Assembly: GCF_044377145.1 (NCBI RefSeq)
Contig: NZ_JBILJQ010000010.1
Location: 1 to 64,000 of the forward strand
Source of the DNA: Aquimonas sp044377145
GTDB taxonomy: Bacteria > Pseudomonadota > Gammaproteobacteria > Xanthomonadales > Xanthomonadaceae
Reading direction: 5' to 3'
DNA: 64,000 nt
Shown: piece after piece, positions 1-8,839 of the stretch
Numbering within the stretch: position 1 is the stretch's first letter
Layout of the letters: each line of letters opens with the position of its first letter
Program-made: the position numbers and the translations under genes
Notes under the pieces: generated by a model
The model's input: only the letters and a program-made list of their open reading frames with translations
Databases searched by the model: none
Told to the model about the DNA's origin: nothing

Positions 1-374
1 GCACATGCGCCCGCCACCGCCACGCCTCCGAACACGCCATCGACCGGTCCTCCGTTGGGGAAACCGGAGACGGTCGGGAGAATCAGGTAAGGAAGGTAGG
101 TGAGGTGGGCGGACGCTTACAAGCGAGCACGCTGCCATGGCCTTGTTGACGATGAAACCCGATCTGTGAGCGCCGTTGTGTTTGGTTAAGCGTCCGGGGA
201 GCTGCAGGTCGGTCGAAATCGCGAGTGCGTTGACGCGGTTCGCCGCAAGTGCTCACGGGTTCACTGTCTGTTGGGGGCCAAGCTTGTAACTTTCGCGTTA
301 ATCTCTGTGTCGTTAGTGGCTTGTGTGCACTTCTTCACAGTTTTTCTCGAAATCCAACACAAAGCACTGAAGCC
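1..374. other. Left edge, no gene recognised
   Basis: Short open frames run off the left edge on both strands: on the plus strand to a TAA at 88-90, and on the minus strand from an ATG near 139. Neither gives a recognisable protein. I saw no DnaA box cluster and no tRNA. The stretch just before the SPFH gene is locally AT-richer (about 285-360) and may hold its promoter, but I could not place convincing -35/-10 boxes. Confidence 0.4.
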
Positions 375-824
375 GTGAGCATTGTTGCCCCCTCCCTCAT
401 CCTGGCCGCCCTGTTCGTGCTGGCCGTCGTGGCGGGTGTCCGACGGGTGCCGGAAGGCAGCGCCTACACCGTGCACCGGTTCGGTCGCTACGTGCGCACG
501 CTGCCGCCAGGCTTCGGCTTCGTGCTGCCGATGATCGAGCGGATCGGCCAGCGCGTCAGCCTGATCGGACATGCGGTACCTGTGGGTGATGGCAGCCGCG
601 AAGGCGCGGTCTACTACCAGATTCTGGACCCACGCCAGTCCGGTGCCGCCATCGAGTCCATCGATCAGCTGGTTGCACGCACGGCGGGAGAAGCACTGGG
701 ACAGATTTCGGCAAGCGAATCGGCCGACACCAAGCGCGATCAACGCTTCCGCCAACAGCTGAATGGCCTGCTCGCCGGCCGCGGCCTGCACGTCGTTCGC
801 TGCATTCTGCCGGCCGGCCTTTAG
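375..824 (+). CDS. Short SPFH/band 7 (stomatin-like) membrane protein
   Basis: About 149 aa from the GTG at 375; an upstream in-frame ATG at 249 would add 42 residues of unlikely composition. One N-terminal membrane segment (residues 1-20) is followed by a stomatin-type start (VPEGSAYTVHRFGRYVRTL, then PGFGFVLP). The rest is a compressed band 7 fold ending in a predicted helix. Ordinary stomatins are about 250-300 aa, so the domain is shortened and the C-terminal coiled coil is missing. SPFH proteins scaffold membrane microdomains, but this one may be a degenerate paralogue of the full-length SPFH protein at 42091-42948. It lies just upstream of rsmG on the same strand. The family call is fairly safe; the function is unknown. 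Confidence 0.65.
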   Translation: MSIVAPSLILAALFVLAVVAGVRRVPEGSAYTVHRFGRYVRTLPPGFGFVLPMIERIGQRVSLIGHAVPVGDGSREGAVYYQILDPRQSGAAIESIDQLVARTAGEALGQISASESADTKRDQRFRQQLNGLLAGRGLHVVRCILPAGL

Positions 825-878
825 CGCCGCCGTCTCCTGACGACGAGCGGCCTGGCGGTCGGAGTGTTTGCGTAAGGG

Positions 879-1574
879 GTGCCCCCTGCCGATACTTGCG
901 CCCCCGTTCACGGCGCACCCACGCAATTGACAGCCCTACCTGCCGCCATCGCCGCGCTCGCACCCCGTCTTCGCGAAGGGCTGCTGCCGCTGGGTTTGCC
1001 CGTCGCGCTTGATCAGCCATTGCTGGGCTATCTGGCCCTGCTGCTGCAGTGGAACGGTGCCTACAACCTGACCGCAGTCCGCGACCCCGAGCAGATGCTC
1101 GGCCTGCACCTGCTGGATTCTTTGAGCGTGTTGCCATATCTGAGCGGTGATTCACTGGTCGACATCGGCAGTGGCGCCGGCCTTCCCGGTATTCCGCTGG
1201 CGATAGCGCGGCCGCAGCTGCAGGTCAGCCTGGTCGAACCCGTCGGCAAGAAGGCGCGCTTTCTGCGCGAAGTGGTGCGCCAGCTCAAACTGGACAATGT
1301 GCGCGTGCACGCCTGTCGCGGCGAACAGCTCGACGAGCCTGCCAACTACGACTGTCTCTCCGCACGCGCCTTGGGTAGTCTTGCCCAGCTGATCGCCTTT
1401 GGCGGTCATCTGTTGAAGGCCGAGGGCAGGCTGCTGGCGATGAAGGGCCAGTGGCCCGCCGAGGAGCTGACCGCGCTTCCACCGGGCTGGATGCTGCAGG
1501 ATTCGGCGCGTTTGTCGGTGCCGGAGGTCGCAGGCGAGCGCCACCTGCTGGTGCTGGCGAGGACAGCGACATGA
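879..1574 (+). CDS. rsmG: 16S rRNA (guanine527-N7)-methyltransferase RsmG
   Basis: RsmG (GidB) methylates G527 of 16S rRNA using S-adenosylmethionine; loss of the enzyme gives low-level streptomycin resistance in other bacteria. Visible landmarks are WNGAYNLTAVRDPEQML, HLLDSL, the SAM-binding loop LVDIGSGAGLPGIPLA, and the C-terminal GERHLLVLA. The GTG at 879 gives 231 aa. A TTG at 927 gives 215 aa, closer to the usual 205-215, and could be the real start. It overlaps the region upstream of parA, and rsmG-parA-parB is a common chromosomal order. Identity is secure; only the start is open. Confidence 0.93.
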   Translation: MPPADTCAPVHGAPTQLTALPAAIAALAPRLREGLLPLGLPVALDQPLLGYLALLLQWNGAYNLTAVRDPEQMLGLHLLDSLSVLPYLSGDSLVDIGSGAGLPGIPLAIARPQLQVSLVEPVGKKARFLREVVRQLKLDNVRVHACRGEQLDEPANYDCLSARALGSLAQLIAFGGHLLKAEGRLLAMKGQWPAEELTALPPGWMLQDSARLSVPEVAGERHLLVLARTAT

Positions 1575-1633
1575 GCGGCGACGGCATGCGCCCCGGACAC
1601 CCCGGCGCAGAGTGGGCAGAACACGGAGCGCAG

Positions 1634-2440
1634 ATGGCCCGGATCATCGCAATCGCCAACCAGAAGGGCGGCGTCGGCAAGACCACCACGGCGGTCAACC
1701 TGGCCGCCGCGCTGTCAGAGGCGCGCAAGCGCGTGCTGCTGGTCGACATGGACCCGCAGGGCAATGCCACCATGGCCTGCGGCGTCGACAAGCGCGAGGT
1801 CGAGTACAGCGGGTGCGAAGTGCTGCTGGAAGAGGTCCCGCTGGAGAAGGCCATCGTCGGCTGCAAAGGTGGCTTCGACGTGCTGCCTGGCAATGCCGAC
1901 CTGACCGCGGCCGAAGTGAAACTGATGGACGCTCTCGCCCGCGAGCAGCGTCTGAAGGAATGTCTGGCAACGGTTGCCGACCGCTACCACTTCGTCCTGA
2001 TCGACTGTCCACCCTCGTTGAACCTGCTGACCCTGAATGCGCTGACCGCCGCCCATGGGGTGCTGGTGCCGATGCAGTGCGAATACTTCGCACTGGAAGG
2101 CCTGTCGGCGCTGATGGACACCATCCGCGCAGTGAAGGCGCGGCTGAACCCACAGCTCGAAGTCGAAGGGATCCTGCGCACCATGTACGACGTGCGCAAC
2201 AATCTGGCCAACGATGTGTCGGCGCAGCTGATGCAGCACTTTGGCGACAAGGTCTTCCGCACCATGATTCCGCGCAACGTGCGCGTGGCCGAGGCGCCCA
2301 GCCACGGCCAGAGCATCATCGAATATGACCGCACCTCGCGCGGCAGCATCGCCTACCTCGGCCTTGCCGGCGAAATGATCCGCCGCGACAAGCACGCCGC
2401 GATGCCGCCCGAACCATCCTCGATCGAGCCCAACCCATGA
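1634..2440 (+). CDS. parA: Chromosome partitioning ATPase ParA
   Basis: A 268-aa Soj-type ParA. The deviant Walker A box KGGVGKTTT is at residues 11-19, followed by VDMDPQGNAT and the Walker B segment FVLIDCPPSL. It has no N-terminal HTH, as expected for chromosomal ParA. With ParB it moves replicated origins apart using ATP-dependent nucleoid binding. I chose ATG 1634 because GGAGCG lies just upstream and the family begins MARIIAIANQKGG; an in-frame ATG at 1571 overlapping the rsmG stop would add 21 residues. The stop overlaps the parB start (ATGA, 2437-2440), so the two are translationally coupled. Confidence 0.95.
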   Translation: MARIIAIANQKGGVGKTTTAVNLAAALSEARKRVLLVDMDPQGNATMACGVDKREVEYSGCEVLLEEVPLEKAIVGCKGGFDVLPGNADLTAAEVKLMDALAREQRLKECLATVADRYHFVLIDCPPSLNLLTLNALTAAHGVLVPMQCEYFALEGLSALMDTIRAVKARLNPQLEVEGILRTMYDVRNNLANDVSAQLMQHFGDKVFRTMIPRNVRVAEAPSHGQSIIEYDRTSRGSIAYLGLAGEMIRRDKHAAMPPEPSSIEPNP

Positions 2441-3297
2441 GCACCAAGAAACGCGGCCTTGGCCGGGGCCTCGATGCCCTGCTGGGCGGCGGCGCCGAAC
2501 GCAGTCCGAGCGAGCCGGAGCGCCTGCGCGAACTGCCGATCGAGTCGCTGCAGCCAGGCAAGTACCAGCCGCGCAGCCATATGGATGCCGACCGCCTGCA
2601 GGAGTTGGCGGACTCGATCCGCGCGCAGGGCCTGATCCAGCCGATCATCGTCCGCCCCGTCGCACGCGACCGCTACGAGATCATCGCTGGCGAGCGCCGC
2701 TGGCGGGCCGCCCAGCTGGCATCGCTGCGCGAAGTGCCCTGCGTTGTACGCGAGAGCGACGACCATGCCGCGCTGGCGATGGCGCTGATCGAGAACATTC
2801 AGCGCGAAGACCTGAACCCGCTGGAAGAAGCGCTTGCCCTGCAGCGTCTGATCGACGAGTTCCAGTTGACCCATCAGCAGACTGCCGAGGCCGTCGGCCG
2901 CTCACGCGCGGCGGTCAGCAACCTGCTGCGTTTGCTGGAGCTGCCGGAAGCCATCCGCAAGCTGGTCGAAGCACGCCGGATTGAAATGGGTCACGCGCGC
3001 GCGCTGCTGACGCTGACGCCGGCGCAGGCCGAGGCCCTGGCCCGCCAGGCCGCCGACGAGGGCTGGTCGGTGCGCGAGATCGAGCGCCGCGTGCAGGGCA
3101 TCCAGCGCGGCGAAGCGGCTCCACCGCCGGTGCCGAAAAAGCCCGACCCGGACATCCAGAACCTCGAGCGCGAACTCGGCGAACTGCTGAGCGCCAAGGT
3201 CGCCGTGCAGCACGGCCGCGGAGGTCGCGGCAAGCTGGTGGTGCAGTATTTCAGCGTGGATGAGCTGGAAGGAATTCTGGAGCGGATAAGGCGCTGA
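2437..3297 (+). CDS. parB: Chromosome partitioning protein ParB
   Basis: A 286-aa ParB/Spo0J CTPase that loads at parS and acts with ParA. The N-terminus is the basic KKRGLGRGLDALLGG. The CTP-binding ParB domain has IIAGERRWRAAQ and IENIQREDLNPLEEA, followed by the HTH (THQQTAEAVGRSRAAVSNLL) and a C-terminal dimerisation region. The start overlaps parA by 4 nt. I saw no obvious parS site near the genes, though I could not scan exhaustively. A heptamer inverted element (3304-3462) separates it from the convergent TRAP genes. Confidence 0.95.
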   Translation: MSTKKRGLGRGLDALLGGGAERSPSEPERLRELPIESLQPGKYQPRSHMDADRLQELADSIRAQGLIQPIIVRPVARDRYEIIAGERRWRAAQLASLREVPCVVRESDDHAALAMALIENIQREDLNPLEEALALQRLIDEFQLTHQQTAEAVGRSRAAVSNLLRLLELPEAIRKLVEARRIEMGHARALLTLTPAQAEALARQAADEGWSVREIERRVQGIQRGEAAPPPVPKKPDPDIQNLERELGELLSAKVAVQHGRGGRGKLVVQYFSVDELEGILERIRR

Positions 3298-3303
3298 GAG
3301 GCG

Positions 3304-3462
3304 GAGCATCGGGAGTGGGGAATCGGGAATGGTTGAGACATCACGCCCGCCTGACTGTTTCGCGCTGTAGCGATCTCCTGCAGCCGCGGCGTGAACGTGT
3401 GCCGAGCCTCGCACGCCGTCGCTCTGACCATTCCGGATTCCCCGCTTCCGATTCCCAGCCCT
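3304..3462. repeat. Intergenic element flanked by inverted GAATCCC-type heptamers
   Basis: The left edge (about 3307-3330) has GGGAATCGGGAAT and the right edge (about 3424-3457) has ATTCC/GATTCCC units in the opposite orientation, about 100 nt apart. The element sits between the convergent ends of parB and the TRAP large permease, where a foldback could act as a terminator. Similar paired arrays occur at 9218-9347 and 34597-34844. Confidence 0.6.
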
Positions 3463-4836
3463 TCACTCCGCCAGCCAAGCAGGCAGCCACGTTGCCAGCT
3501 GCGGCCAGATCGCCATCAGCAACAGCAGCAGGAGCTGCAGCGCGATGAAGGGCGCCACGCCTCGGTAGAGGTCGGTGGTGGTCAGCGCGGGCGGAGCCAC
3601 GCCGCGCAGGTAGAACAGGGCGAAGCCGAAGGGTGGGGTCAGGAAGCTGGTCTGCAGATTGACCGCCATCATCACGCCCAGCCAGACCGGATCGACGCCG
3701 AGCAGGAACAGGACTGGCGCGACGATCGGCACCACCACGAACACGATCTCGATGAAATCGAGCACGAAGCCGAGCACGAACATCAGCAGCATCACGGCGA
3801 TGACGGCGCCCCATTTGCCGCCGGGCAGCCCGGTCAGCAGTGCATGCACCAGATCGTCGCCGCCGAAGCCGCGAAAGACCAAGGCGAACAGCGCCGCGCC
3901 GAGCAGGATCGCGAACACCATCGCGGTGATCAGCACGCTCTCGCGCGAGACCTCGCGCAGGCAGGCGAGGTCGAGCTGGCCGCGCATCAAGGCCAGCAGA
4001 CTGGCGCCCACCGCACCGACGCCGGCGGCTTCGGTCGGTGTGGCGATGCCGAACAGGATCGAACCCAGCACGCAGATGATCAGCAGCAGCGGCGGAATGA
4101 CCGCAGCGAGCATCTGCATCCCGCTGCGCTGCGGCAGGCTGGCCGGGTCGATGGCTGGCGCGCGCTGCGGTTGGCGCCAGGCAATCCACACCACATAGGC
4201 CATGTACATCAGCACCAACAGCAGGCCGGGGATCAGCGCACCGGCGAACAGATCGCCGACCGAAACCACCTGCGGCGAGAAGTTTCCCAGCTTCAGCTGT
4301 GCCTGCTGATAGGCCGAGCCGAGCTGATCGCCGAGCAGCACCAGCACCACCGACGGCGGGATGATCTGCCCCAGCGTGCCGGATGCGCACACCGCGCCCG
4401 AGGCCAGACGCGGGCAGTAGCCGTGCCGCAGCATGCTCGGCAGGGCGATCAGGCCCAGCGTCACCACGGTTGCACCGACGATGCCGGTCGACGCCGCCAG
4501 CAGCGCGCCCACCGCCAGCACCGCCAGCACCAGTCCACCGCGCGCGCGGCCGAACTGCGCGGCCACGGTTTCCAGCAGTTCCTCGGCCATCTTCGAGCGC
4601 TGCAGCATCACCCCCATGAACACGAACAGAGGCACCGCCAGCAGGGTTTCGTTCCCCATGATCCCGAACACGCGGTTCGGAAACGCCTGCAGGAAGGACG
4701 GATCGAACACTCCCAACAGCATGCCCAGACCCGCGAACAACAGCGCCACGCCGCCCAGGGTGAAGGCCACCGGAAACCCGAGCAGCAGGCCCGCACACAG
4801 GCCCAGCACCAGCATCACCACCATCAGCGTGTTCAT
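3463..4836 (-). CDS. TRAP transporter large permease (DctM family)
   Basis: A 457-aa, very hydrophobic protein with about 12 membrane helices, the main transport subunit of a Na+-driven tripartite (TRAP) importer. DctM/FcbT3 landmarks are FVFMGVMLQRS, STGIVGATVVTLG, GTLGQIIPPS, ATPTEAAGVGA and LQTSFLTPPFGFALFYL. The ATG at 4836 overlaps the stop of the small permease (ATGA, 4833-4836); a longer frame upstream reads into that gene. No gene for the solute-binding P subunit lies nearby, so the substrate cannot be inferred. The family is secure. Confidence 0.9.
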   Translation of the reverse strand: MNTLMVVMLVLGLCAGLLLGFPVAFTLGGVALLFAGLGMLLGVFDPSFLQAFPNRVFGIMGNETLLAVPLFVFMGVMLQRSKMAEELLETVAAQFGRARGGLVLAVLAVGALLAASTGIVGATVVTLGLIALPSMLRHGYCPRLASGAVCASGTLGQIIPPSVVLVLLGDQLGSAYQQAQLKLGNFSPQVVSVGDLFAGALIPGLLLVLMYMAYVVWIAWRQPQRAPAIDPASLPQRSGMQMLAAVIPPLLLIICVLGSILFGIATPTEAAGVGAVGASLLALMRGQLDLACLREVSRESVLITAMVFAILLGAALFALVFRGFGGDDLVHALLTGLPGGKWGAVIAVMLLMFVLGFVLDFIEIVFVVVPIVAPVLFLLGVDPVWLGVMMAVNLQTSFLTPPFGFALFYLRGVAPPALTTTDLYRGVAPFIALQLLLLLLMAIWPQLATWLPAWLAE

Positions 4837-5441
4837 GCCTGCGGCGCCGGCGCGACTGCGGTGCGGACGGCACGGATCATCAGCGCTAAGGCCTGCACCG
4901 CCAGCAGCCATGCCGCGGCCGGAATCAGCGCTTTGAGCAGATACACTCCCGGCAGGCCGCCGGGCTCACGCGAGGACTCCTGCATCTGCCAGCTGGCGGC
5001 GACGTAGTCCAGGCTGATCCACAGCATGAACAGCGCGAACGGCAGCAACAGCAACAGCATTCCGCCGGCCTCGATCCACGCTTGAGTGCGCGCACTCAGG
5101 CGCTGCTGCAGCACATCCACGCGGACATGCCGGTTGTGCTGCAGAGCAAACGCCGCGCCGAGCATGAATACCAGCGCATGCAGCGAGAGCATCGCCTCCT
5201 GCGCCGCGATCGAGCCCTTGCCAAAGCCATAGCGCGCCGCCACCAGACCGAAACAAAGCAGCACCACGATCGGCATCAGTGCGGTCAGCAGGCTGCCGAG
5301 CGCGCCAACCACGGCATCCAGCGCGCGCGGCACCAGCACCAGCGCCACAGCCGCTGCGGCCAGCATCCACAGCGGCAGGGCGATGCCGAGCGGACGGATG
5401 TTGCCGGTCCAAAGGCCGATGTCATGCAGGGTATCGATCAC
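4833..5441 (-). CDS. TRAP transporter small permease (DctQ family)
   Basis: A 202-aa protein with about four membrane segments (near residues 19-39, 45-68, 88-105 and 125-145) plus a C-terminal hydrophobic stretch. HNRHVRVDVL in the middle is typical of DctQ/FcbT2 small subunits (N-x-H-V-R-V-D). It is transcribed ahead of, and overlaps by 4 nt, the large permease. Together they form the membrane part of a TRAP importer for a carboxylate-like solute. The usual third partner, a periplasmic binding protein, is absent from this window. Confidence 0.85.
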   Translation of the reverse strand: MIDTLHDIGLWTGNIRPLGIALPLWMLAAAAVALVLVPRALDAVVGALGSLLTALMPIVVLLCFGLVAARYGFGKGSIAAQEAMLSLHALVFMLGAAFALQHNRHVRVDVLQQRLSARTQAWIEAGGMLLLLLPFALFMLWISLDYVAASWQMQESSREPGGLPGVYLLKALIPAAAWLLAVQALALMIRAVRTAVAPAPQA

Positions 5442-5553
5442 GTGGGGCTCAAGTATTGGGCTTCGCGGGCGCTGCCCACGGTGCGACTATTCGCAATCCA
5501 AGCCGCGCGCACGGCGGGCTGGTCGATCTACCGGAGCGATCAGCCCGTTGTCG

Positions 5554-5892
5554 TCAATTCCACTCGAACAGAGTCCAATACACCGGCCGCACATTGCCCT
5601 CGAAATCGTGGGTGTCGAGTTTGCCGTCGCCATTGGTGTCCTGCAGCTGGTAGCTGGGTCCGCGCTGCGGGGTCACCTTGACCAGGTAGAGGCGGCCGCT
5701 CTGACGGTACTCCTCGATCACATCGCCGCTGGTCTCGTCGCGGCGGATGTTCACCACCGGAGCGTCGTCGAAGCCTGGTGGGGTCTGCACCTTGGGCGGC
5801 AGCGGGGGTTCTTCGCGCGGCTGCGGCGAGGTCTGGGCGGACGCGCCCTGCGCGAAGGCGGCGAGCAGCAGCAGACAGGTCAGACGGCGCAT
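5554..5892 (-). CDS. Exported DUF2782 protein
   Basis: 112 aa with a clear signal peptide (about residues 1-19, cleavage after ASA). The mature part matches DUF2782: a proline-rich linker, VVNIRRDETSGDVIEEYR, LYLVKVTPQRGPSYQL and a D-x-N-x-D-G-like turn (DTNGDGKLD). The family is found next to polA in gammaproteobacteria, as here, where the two genes are divergent. The molecular role is unknown; it is probably a small periplasmic protein. The D-T-N-G-D-G-K-L-D loop looks like a calcium-binding or dockerin-like turn. Confidence 0.85.
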   Translation of the reverse strand: MRRLTCLLLLAAFAQGASAQTSPQPREEPPLPPKVQTPPGFDDAPVVNIRRDETSGDVIEEYRQSGRLYLVKVTPQRGPSYQLQDTNGDGKLDTHDFEGNVRPVYWTLFEWN

Positions 5893-5977
5893 GGCGAACT
5901 CCTTGGGGCGGGCATCGAGATCGACGCGGGCGCCGTCAGCATAGCCAGCGCACGCAGCAGCGGGAAGCGCGGCGGAC

Positions 5978-5990
5978 TAAACTCCGCGGA
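5978..5990 (+). promoter_or_regulatory. Probable -10 box giving a leaderless polA mRNA
   Basis: TAAACT at 5978-5983 ends 6 nt before the polA ATG at 5990. Transcription would therefore start at or next to the A of the start codon. No Shine-Dalgarno sequence precedes the ATG, which fits a leaderless message. No good -35 box is visible. Confidence 0.45.
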
Positions 5991-8722
5991 TGCAAAAGCT
6001 CATCCTGATCGACGGTTCCAGCTATCTCTACCGCGCCTTCCATGCGCTGCCGCCTTTGTCGAACGCCGCTGGCGAGCCGACCGGTGCCCTGTTCGGCGTG
6101 GTCAACATGCTGCGCTCGACGCTGAAGGAGGCACCGGATTACGCGGCCTTCGTGATGGACGCCTCCGGGCCGACCTTCCGCGATGAGCTGTATCCCGACT
6201 ACAAGGCCCATCGAGAGGCCATGCCCGACGATCTGCGCGCGCAGATCGAGCCGATGATGGCGATCGTCGAGGCGCTGGGCTTTCCGATCCTGCGCGTGCC
6301 CGGCGTTGAAGCCGACGATGTGATCGGCACCCTGGCCATCCGCGCCGCCGCCGAAGGCATCGAGGTCAAGGTGTCGACCTCCGACAAGGATTTCGCCCAG
6401 CTGGTTCGGCCGGGCCTGAGCCTGGTCAACACCATGAGCGGCAGCACCCTGGACGACGCCGGTGTGGTCGAGAAGTTCGGCGTGCGCGCCGATCAGATCA
6501 TCGACTACCTGGCCCTGATGGGCGACAGCGTCGACAACATTCCCGGCGTTGAAAAATGCGGGCCGAAGACCGCGGCCAAGTGGTTGGCCGAGTACGGCAG
6601 CCTCGATGGCGTGATCGCCGCGGCCGACAAGATCGGCGGCAAGGTTGGCGAAAACCTGCGCGCCGCGCTGCCGCGCCTGCCGCTGAATCGTCAGCTCACC
6701 ACCATCGTCACCGATGTCGCGCTGGACCGCGGCCCGCGCGAGCTGCAGCTGCGCGCGCGCGATGTGGATGCCTTGAAAGCGCTATACGCGCGCTACGGCT
6801 TCAATGCCGCGCTGCGCGATCTCGAAACCGGCAATGGCGGCAGTGCCTCGAAGCCCGCGGTCGGCACCTCGGTCGCCACCGCGATGCCGTCACCGGATGC
6901 GCTGGCGCAGGAACGCGGCCTGTATCGACTGATCCTGAGCGAGGCCGAGCTCGATGCGCTGGTGGCCGAGCTCGAAGCAGCGGAGTTGATCTGCTTCGAT
7001 ACCGAAACCACCAGCCTGGATGCCCTGCGCGCCGAGCTGGTCGGGCTCGCCTTCGCCACTCGTGCTGGCGCGGCCGTGTACCTGCCGCTGGCCCATCGCT
7101 ATCCGGGTGCTCCGGCCCAGCTCGATCGTAGCCTGGTGCTGGAGCGTCTGCGTCCGGTACTGGAGGATCCGACGCGCCCGAAGCTGGCGCAGAACGCCAA
7201 GTACGACATCCATGTGCTGCGCGAACACGGCATTGAGGTGCGCGGCCTGCAGCACGACAGCATGCTGGAGAGCTTCGTGCTGAACTCCACCGCCAGCCGT
7301 CACGACATGGATTCGCTGGCCAAGAATTACCTCGGCTACACGCCGATCGCCTACAGCGAGGTCGCCGGCAAGGGCGCCAAGCAAATCTCGTTCGCCGACG
7401 TCGACCTCGACCTCGCCCGCGACTACTCGGCCGAAGACGCCGACATCACCCTGCGCCTGCATCGGACGCTGTGGCCGCGCCTGCAGGCCGAGCCCAGCTT
7501 GGCCAAGGTCTACGCCGAGATCGAGCTGCCGCTGGTGCAGGTGCTGGCCGACATCGAGGCCGTCGGCGTGCTGATCGACGCCGACGAGCTGCGCCGGCAA
7601 AGCCAGGACTTGGGCCGCCGCATGCTGGAGCTGCAGAAGCAGGGCTTCGAGCTGGCCGGGCGCGCCTTCAATCTTGATTCGCCCAAGCAGCTCGGCGCCC
7701 TGCTGTTCGATGAGCTCGGCCTGCCGGCGCTGGTCAAGACGCCCGGCGGAGCGCCCAGCACCAATGAAGAGGCGCTGGAGGCGATTGCTGATCGCCACGA
7801 ACTGCCCAAACTGATCCTTGACTACCGCGGCCTGGCCAAGCTGCGCGGCACCTATACCGAGAAACTGCCCGAGGCGATCAACACCCGCACCGGCCGCGTC
7901 CACACCAGCTTTCACCAGACCGGTGCTGCCACCGGTCGATTGTCGTCATCGGACCCGAACCTGCAGAACATCCCGATCCGCACCGAAGACGGTCGACGCA
8001 TCCGCCGCGCCTTCATCGCTCCACCGGGCCGGCGCATCGTCGCCTGCGACTACTCGCAAATCGAGCTGCGGATCATGGCCCATCTGTCCGAAGACCCCGG
8101 CCTGCTGTCGGCCTTCGCCGGCGGCCAGGATGTGCATCGCGCCACCGCGGCCGAGGTGTTCGGCCTGCCACTGGAAGATGTCGGCGCCGATCAGCGCCGC
8201 GCCGCCAAGGCGATCAACTTCGGCCTGATGTACGGCATGAGCGCGTTCGGCCTGGCCAAGCAGCTTGGTATCGACCGCGGCGAAGCGCAGGACTACATCG
8301 CGCTGTATTTCGCCCGCTATCCAGGCGTGCAGGGCTATATGGAGCGCGTTCGCCAGCAGGCGCGTGAATACGGCTACGTCGAAACCGTGTTCGGCCGCCG
8401 GCTGTACCTGAACGACATTCACGCCCGCCAGCAGGGCCTGCGCGCCGGCGCGGAGCGTGCCGCCGTGAACGCGCCGATGCAGGGCAGTGCGGCCGACATC
8501 ATCAAGCGCGCCATGCTCGACCTGCACGCCTGGCTCAAGGGTCGCCAGAGCCAGGCGCAGATGGTGCTGCAGGTCCACGACGAACTGGTGTTCGAGTGCG
8601 CCGAAGACTTCGTCGATACGCTGGTGGCCGAGGCTACGCAGCGCATGCAGGGCGCAGTGCAGCTGCGGGTGCCGCTGGTGGTGGATTCGGGCGTCGGCGC
8701 GAACTGGGATGAAGCGCACTGA
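5990..8722 (+). CDS. polA: DNA polymerase I
   Basis: A 910-aa three-domain enzyme for Okazaki fragment processing and repair. Residues 1 to about 290 are the 5'-3' exonuclease (LIDGSSYLYRAFHALPPL, MGDSVDNIPGV). The 3'-5' exonuclease keeps its acidic residues (D337 and E339 in CFDTETTS, plus YSAEDADITL), so proofreading should work. The polymerase domain has motif A (ACDYSQIELR, D687), motif B (RRAAKAINFGLMYGMS) and motif C (QVHDELVFE, H863-D864-E865). Length is normal. It is followed by two tandem small RNA genes, the position held by Spot 42, ErsA and sX13 in other gammaproteobacteria. Confidence 0.97.
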   Translation: MQKLILIDGSSYLYRAFHALPPLSNAAGEPTGALFGVVNMLRSTLKEAPDYAAFVMDASGPTFRDELYPDYKAHREAMPDDLRAQIEPMMAIVEALGFPILRVPGVEADDVIGTLAIRAAAEGIEVKVSTSDKDFAQLVRPGLSLVNTMSGSTLDDAGVVEKFGVRADQIIDYLALMGDSVDNIPGVEKCGPKTAAKWLAEYGSLDGVIAAADKIGGKVGENLRAALPRLPLNRQLTTIVTDVALDRGPRELQLRARDVDALKALYARYGFNAALRDLETGNGGSASKPAVGTSVATAMPSPDALAQERGLYRLILSEAELDALVAELEAAELICFDTETTSLDALRAELVGLAFATRAGAAVYLPLAHRYPGAPAQLDRSLVLERLRPVLEDPTRPKLAQNAKYDIHVLREHGIEVRGLQHDSMLESFVLNSTASRHDMDSLAKNYLGYTPIAYSEVAGKGAKQISFADVDLDLARDYSAEDADITLRLHRTLWPRLQAEPSLAKVYAEIELPLVQVLADIEAVGVLIDADELRRQSQDLGRRMLELQKQGFELAGRAFNLDSPKQLGALLFDELGLPALVKTPGGAPSTNEEALEAIADRHELPKLILDYRGLAKLRGTYTEKLPEAINTRTGRVHTSFHQTGAATGRLSSSDPNLQNIPIRTEDGRRIRRAFIAPPGRRIVACDYSQIELRIMAHLSEDPGLLSAFAGGQDVHRATAAEVFGLPLEDVGADQRRAAKAINFGLMYGMSAFGLAKQLGIDRGEAQDYIALYFARYPGVQGYMERVRQQAREYGYVETVFGRRLYLNDIHARQQGLRAGAERAAVNAPMQGSAADIIKRAMLDLHAWLKGRQSQAQMVLQVHDELVFECAEDFVDTLVAEATQRMQGAVQLRVPLVVDSGVGANWDEAH

Positions 8723-8839
8723 GCTTGCGTGCGTGGTTTGGCGCCGCTGTCGAAGCTCAAACTGAACGCAGTTTTAATTGTGCGCAATCGTTTCGGCGAC
8801 AGTCACGAGAGTTTCAGATTGGATCCGTAGACTCTGCCT

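Noticed and set aside
1..90. Partial gene at the left edge ending at TAA 88
   Set aside because: Thirty proline- and threonine-rich codons with no family resemblance; an equally open frame exists on the other strand.
1451..1633. N-terminal extension of ParA
   Set aside because: It overlaps rsmG in another frame, and the family N-terminus begins at the ATG at 1634 with a ribosome site.
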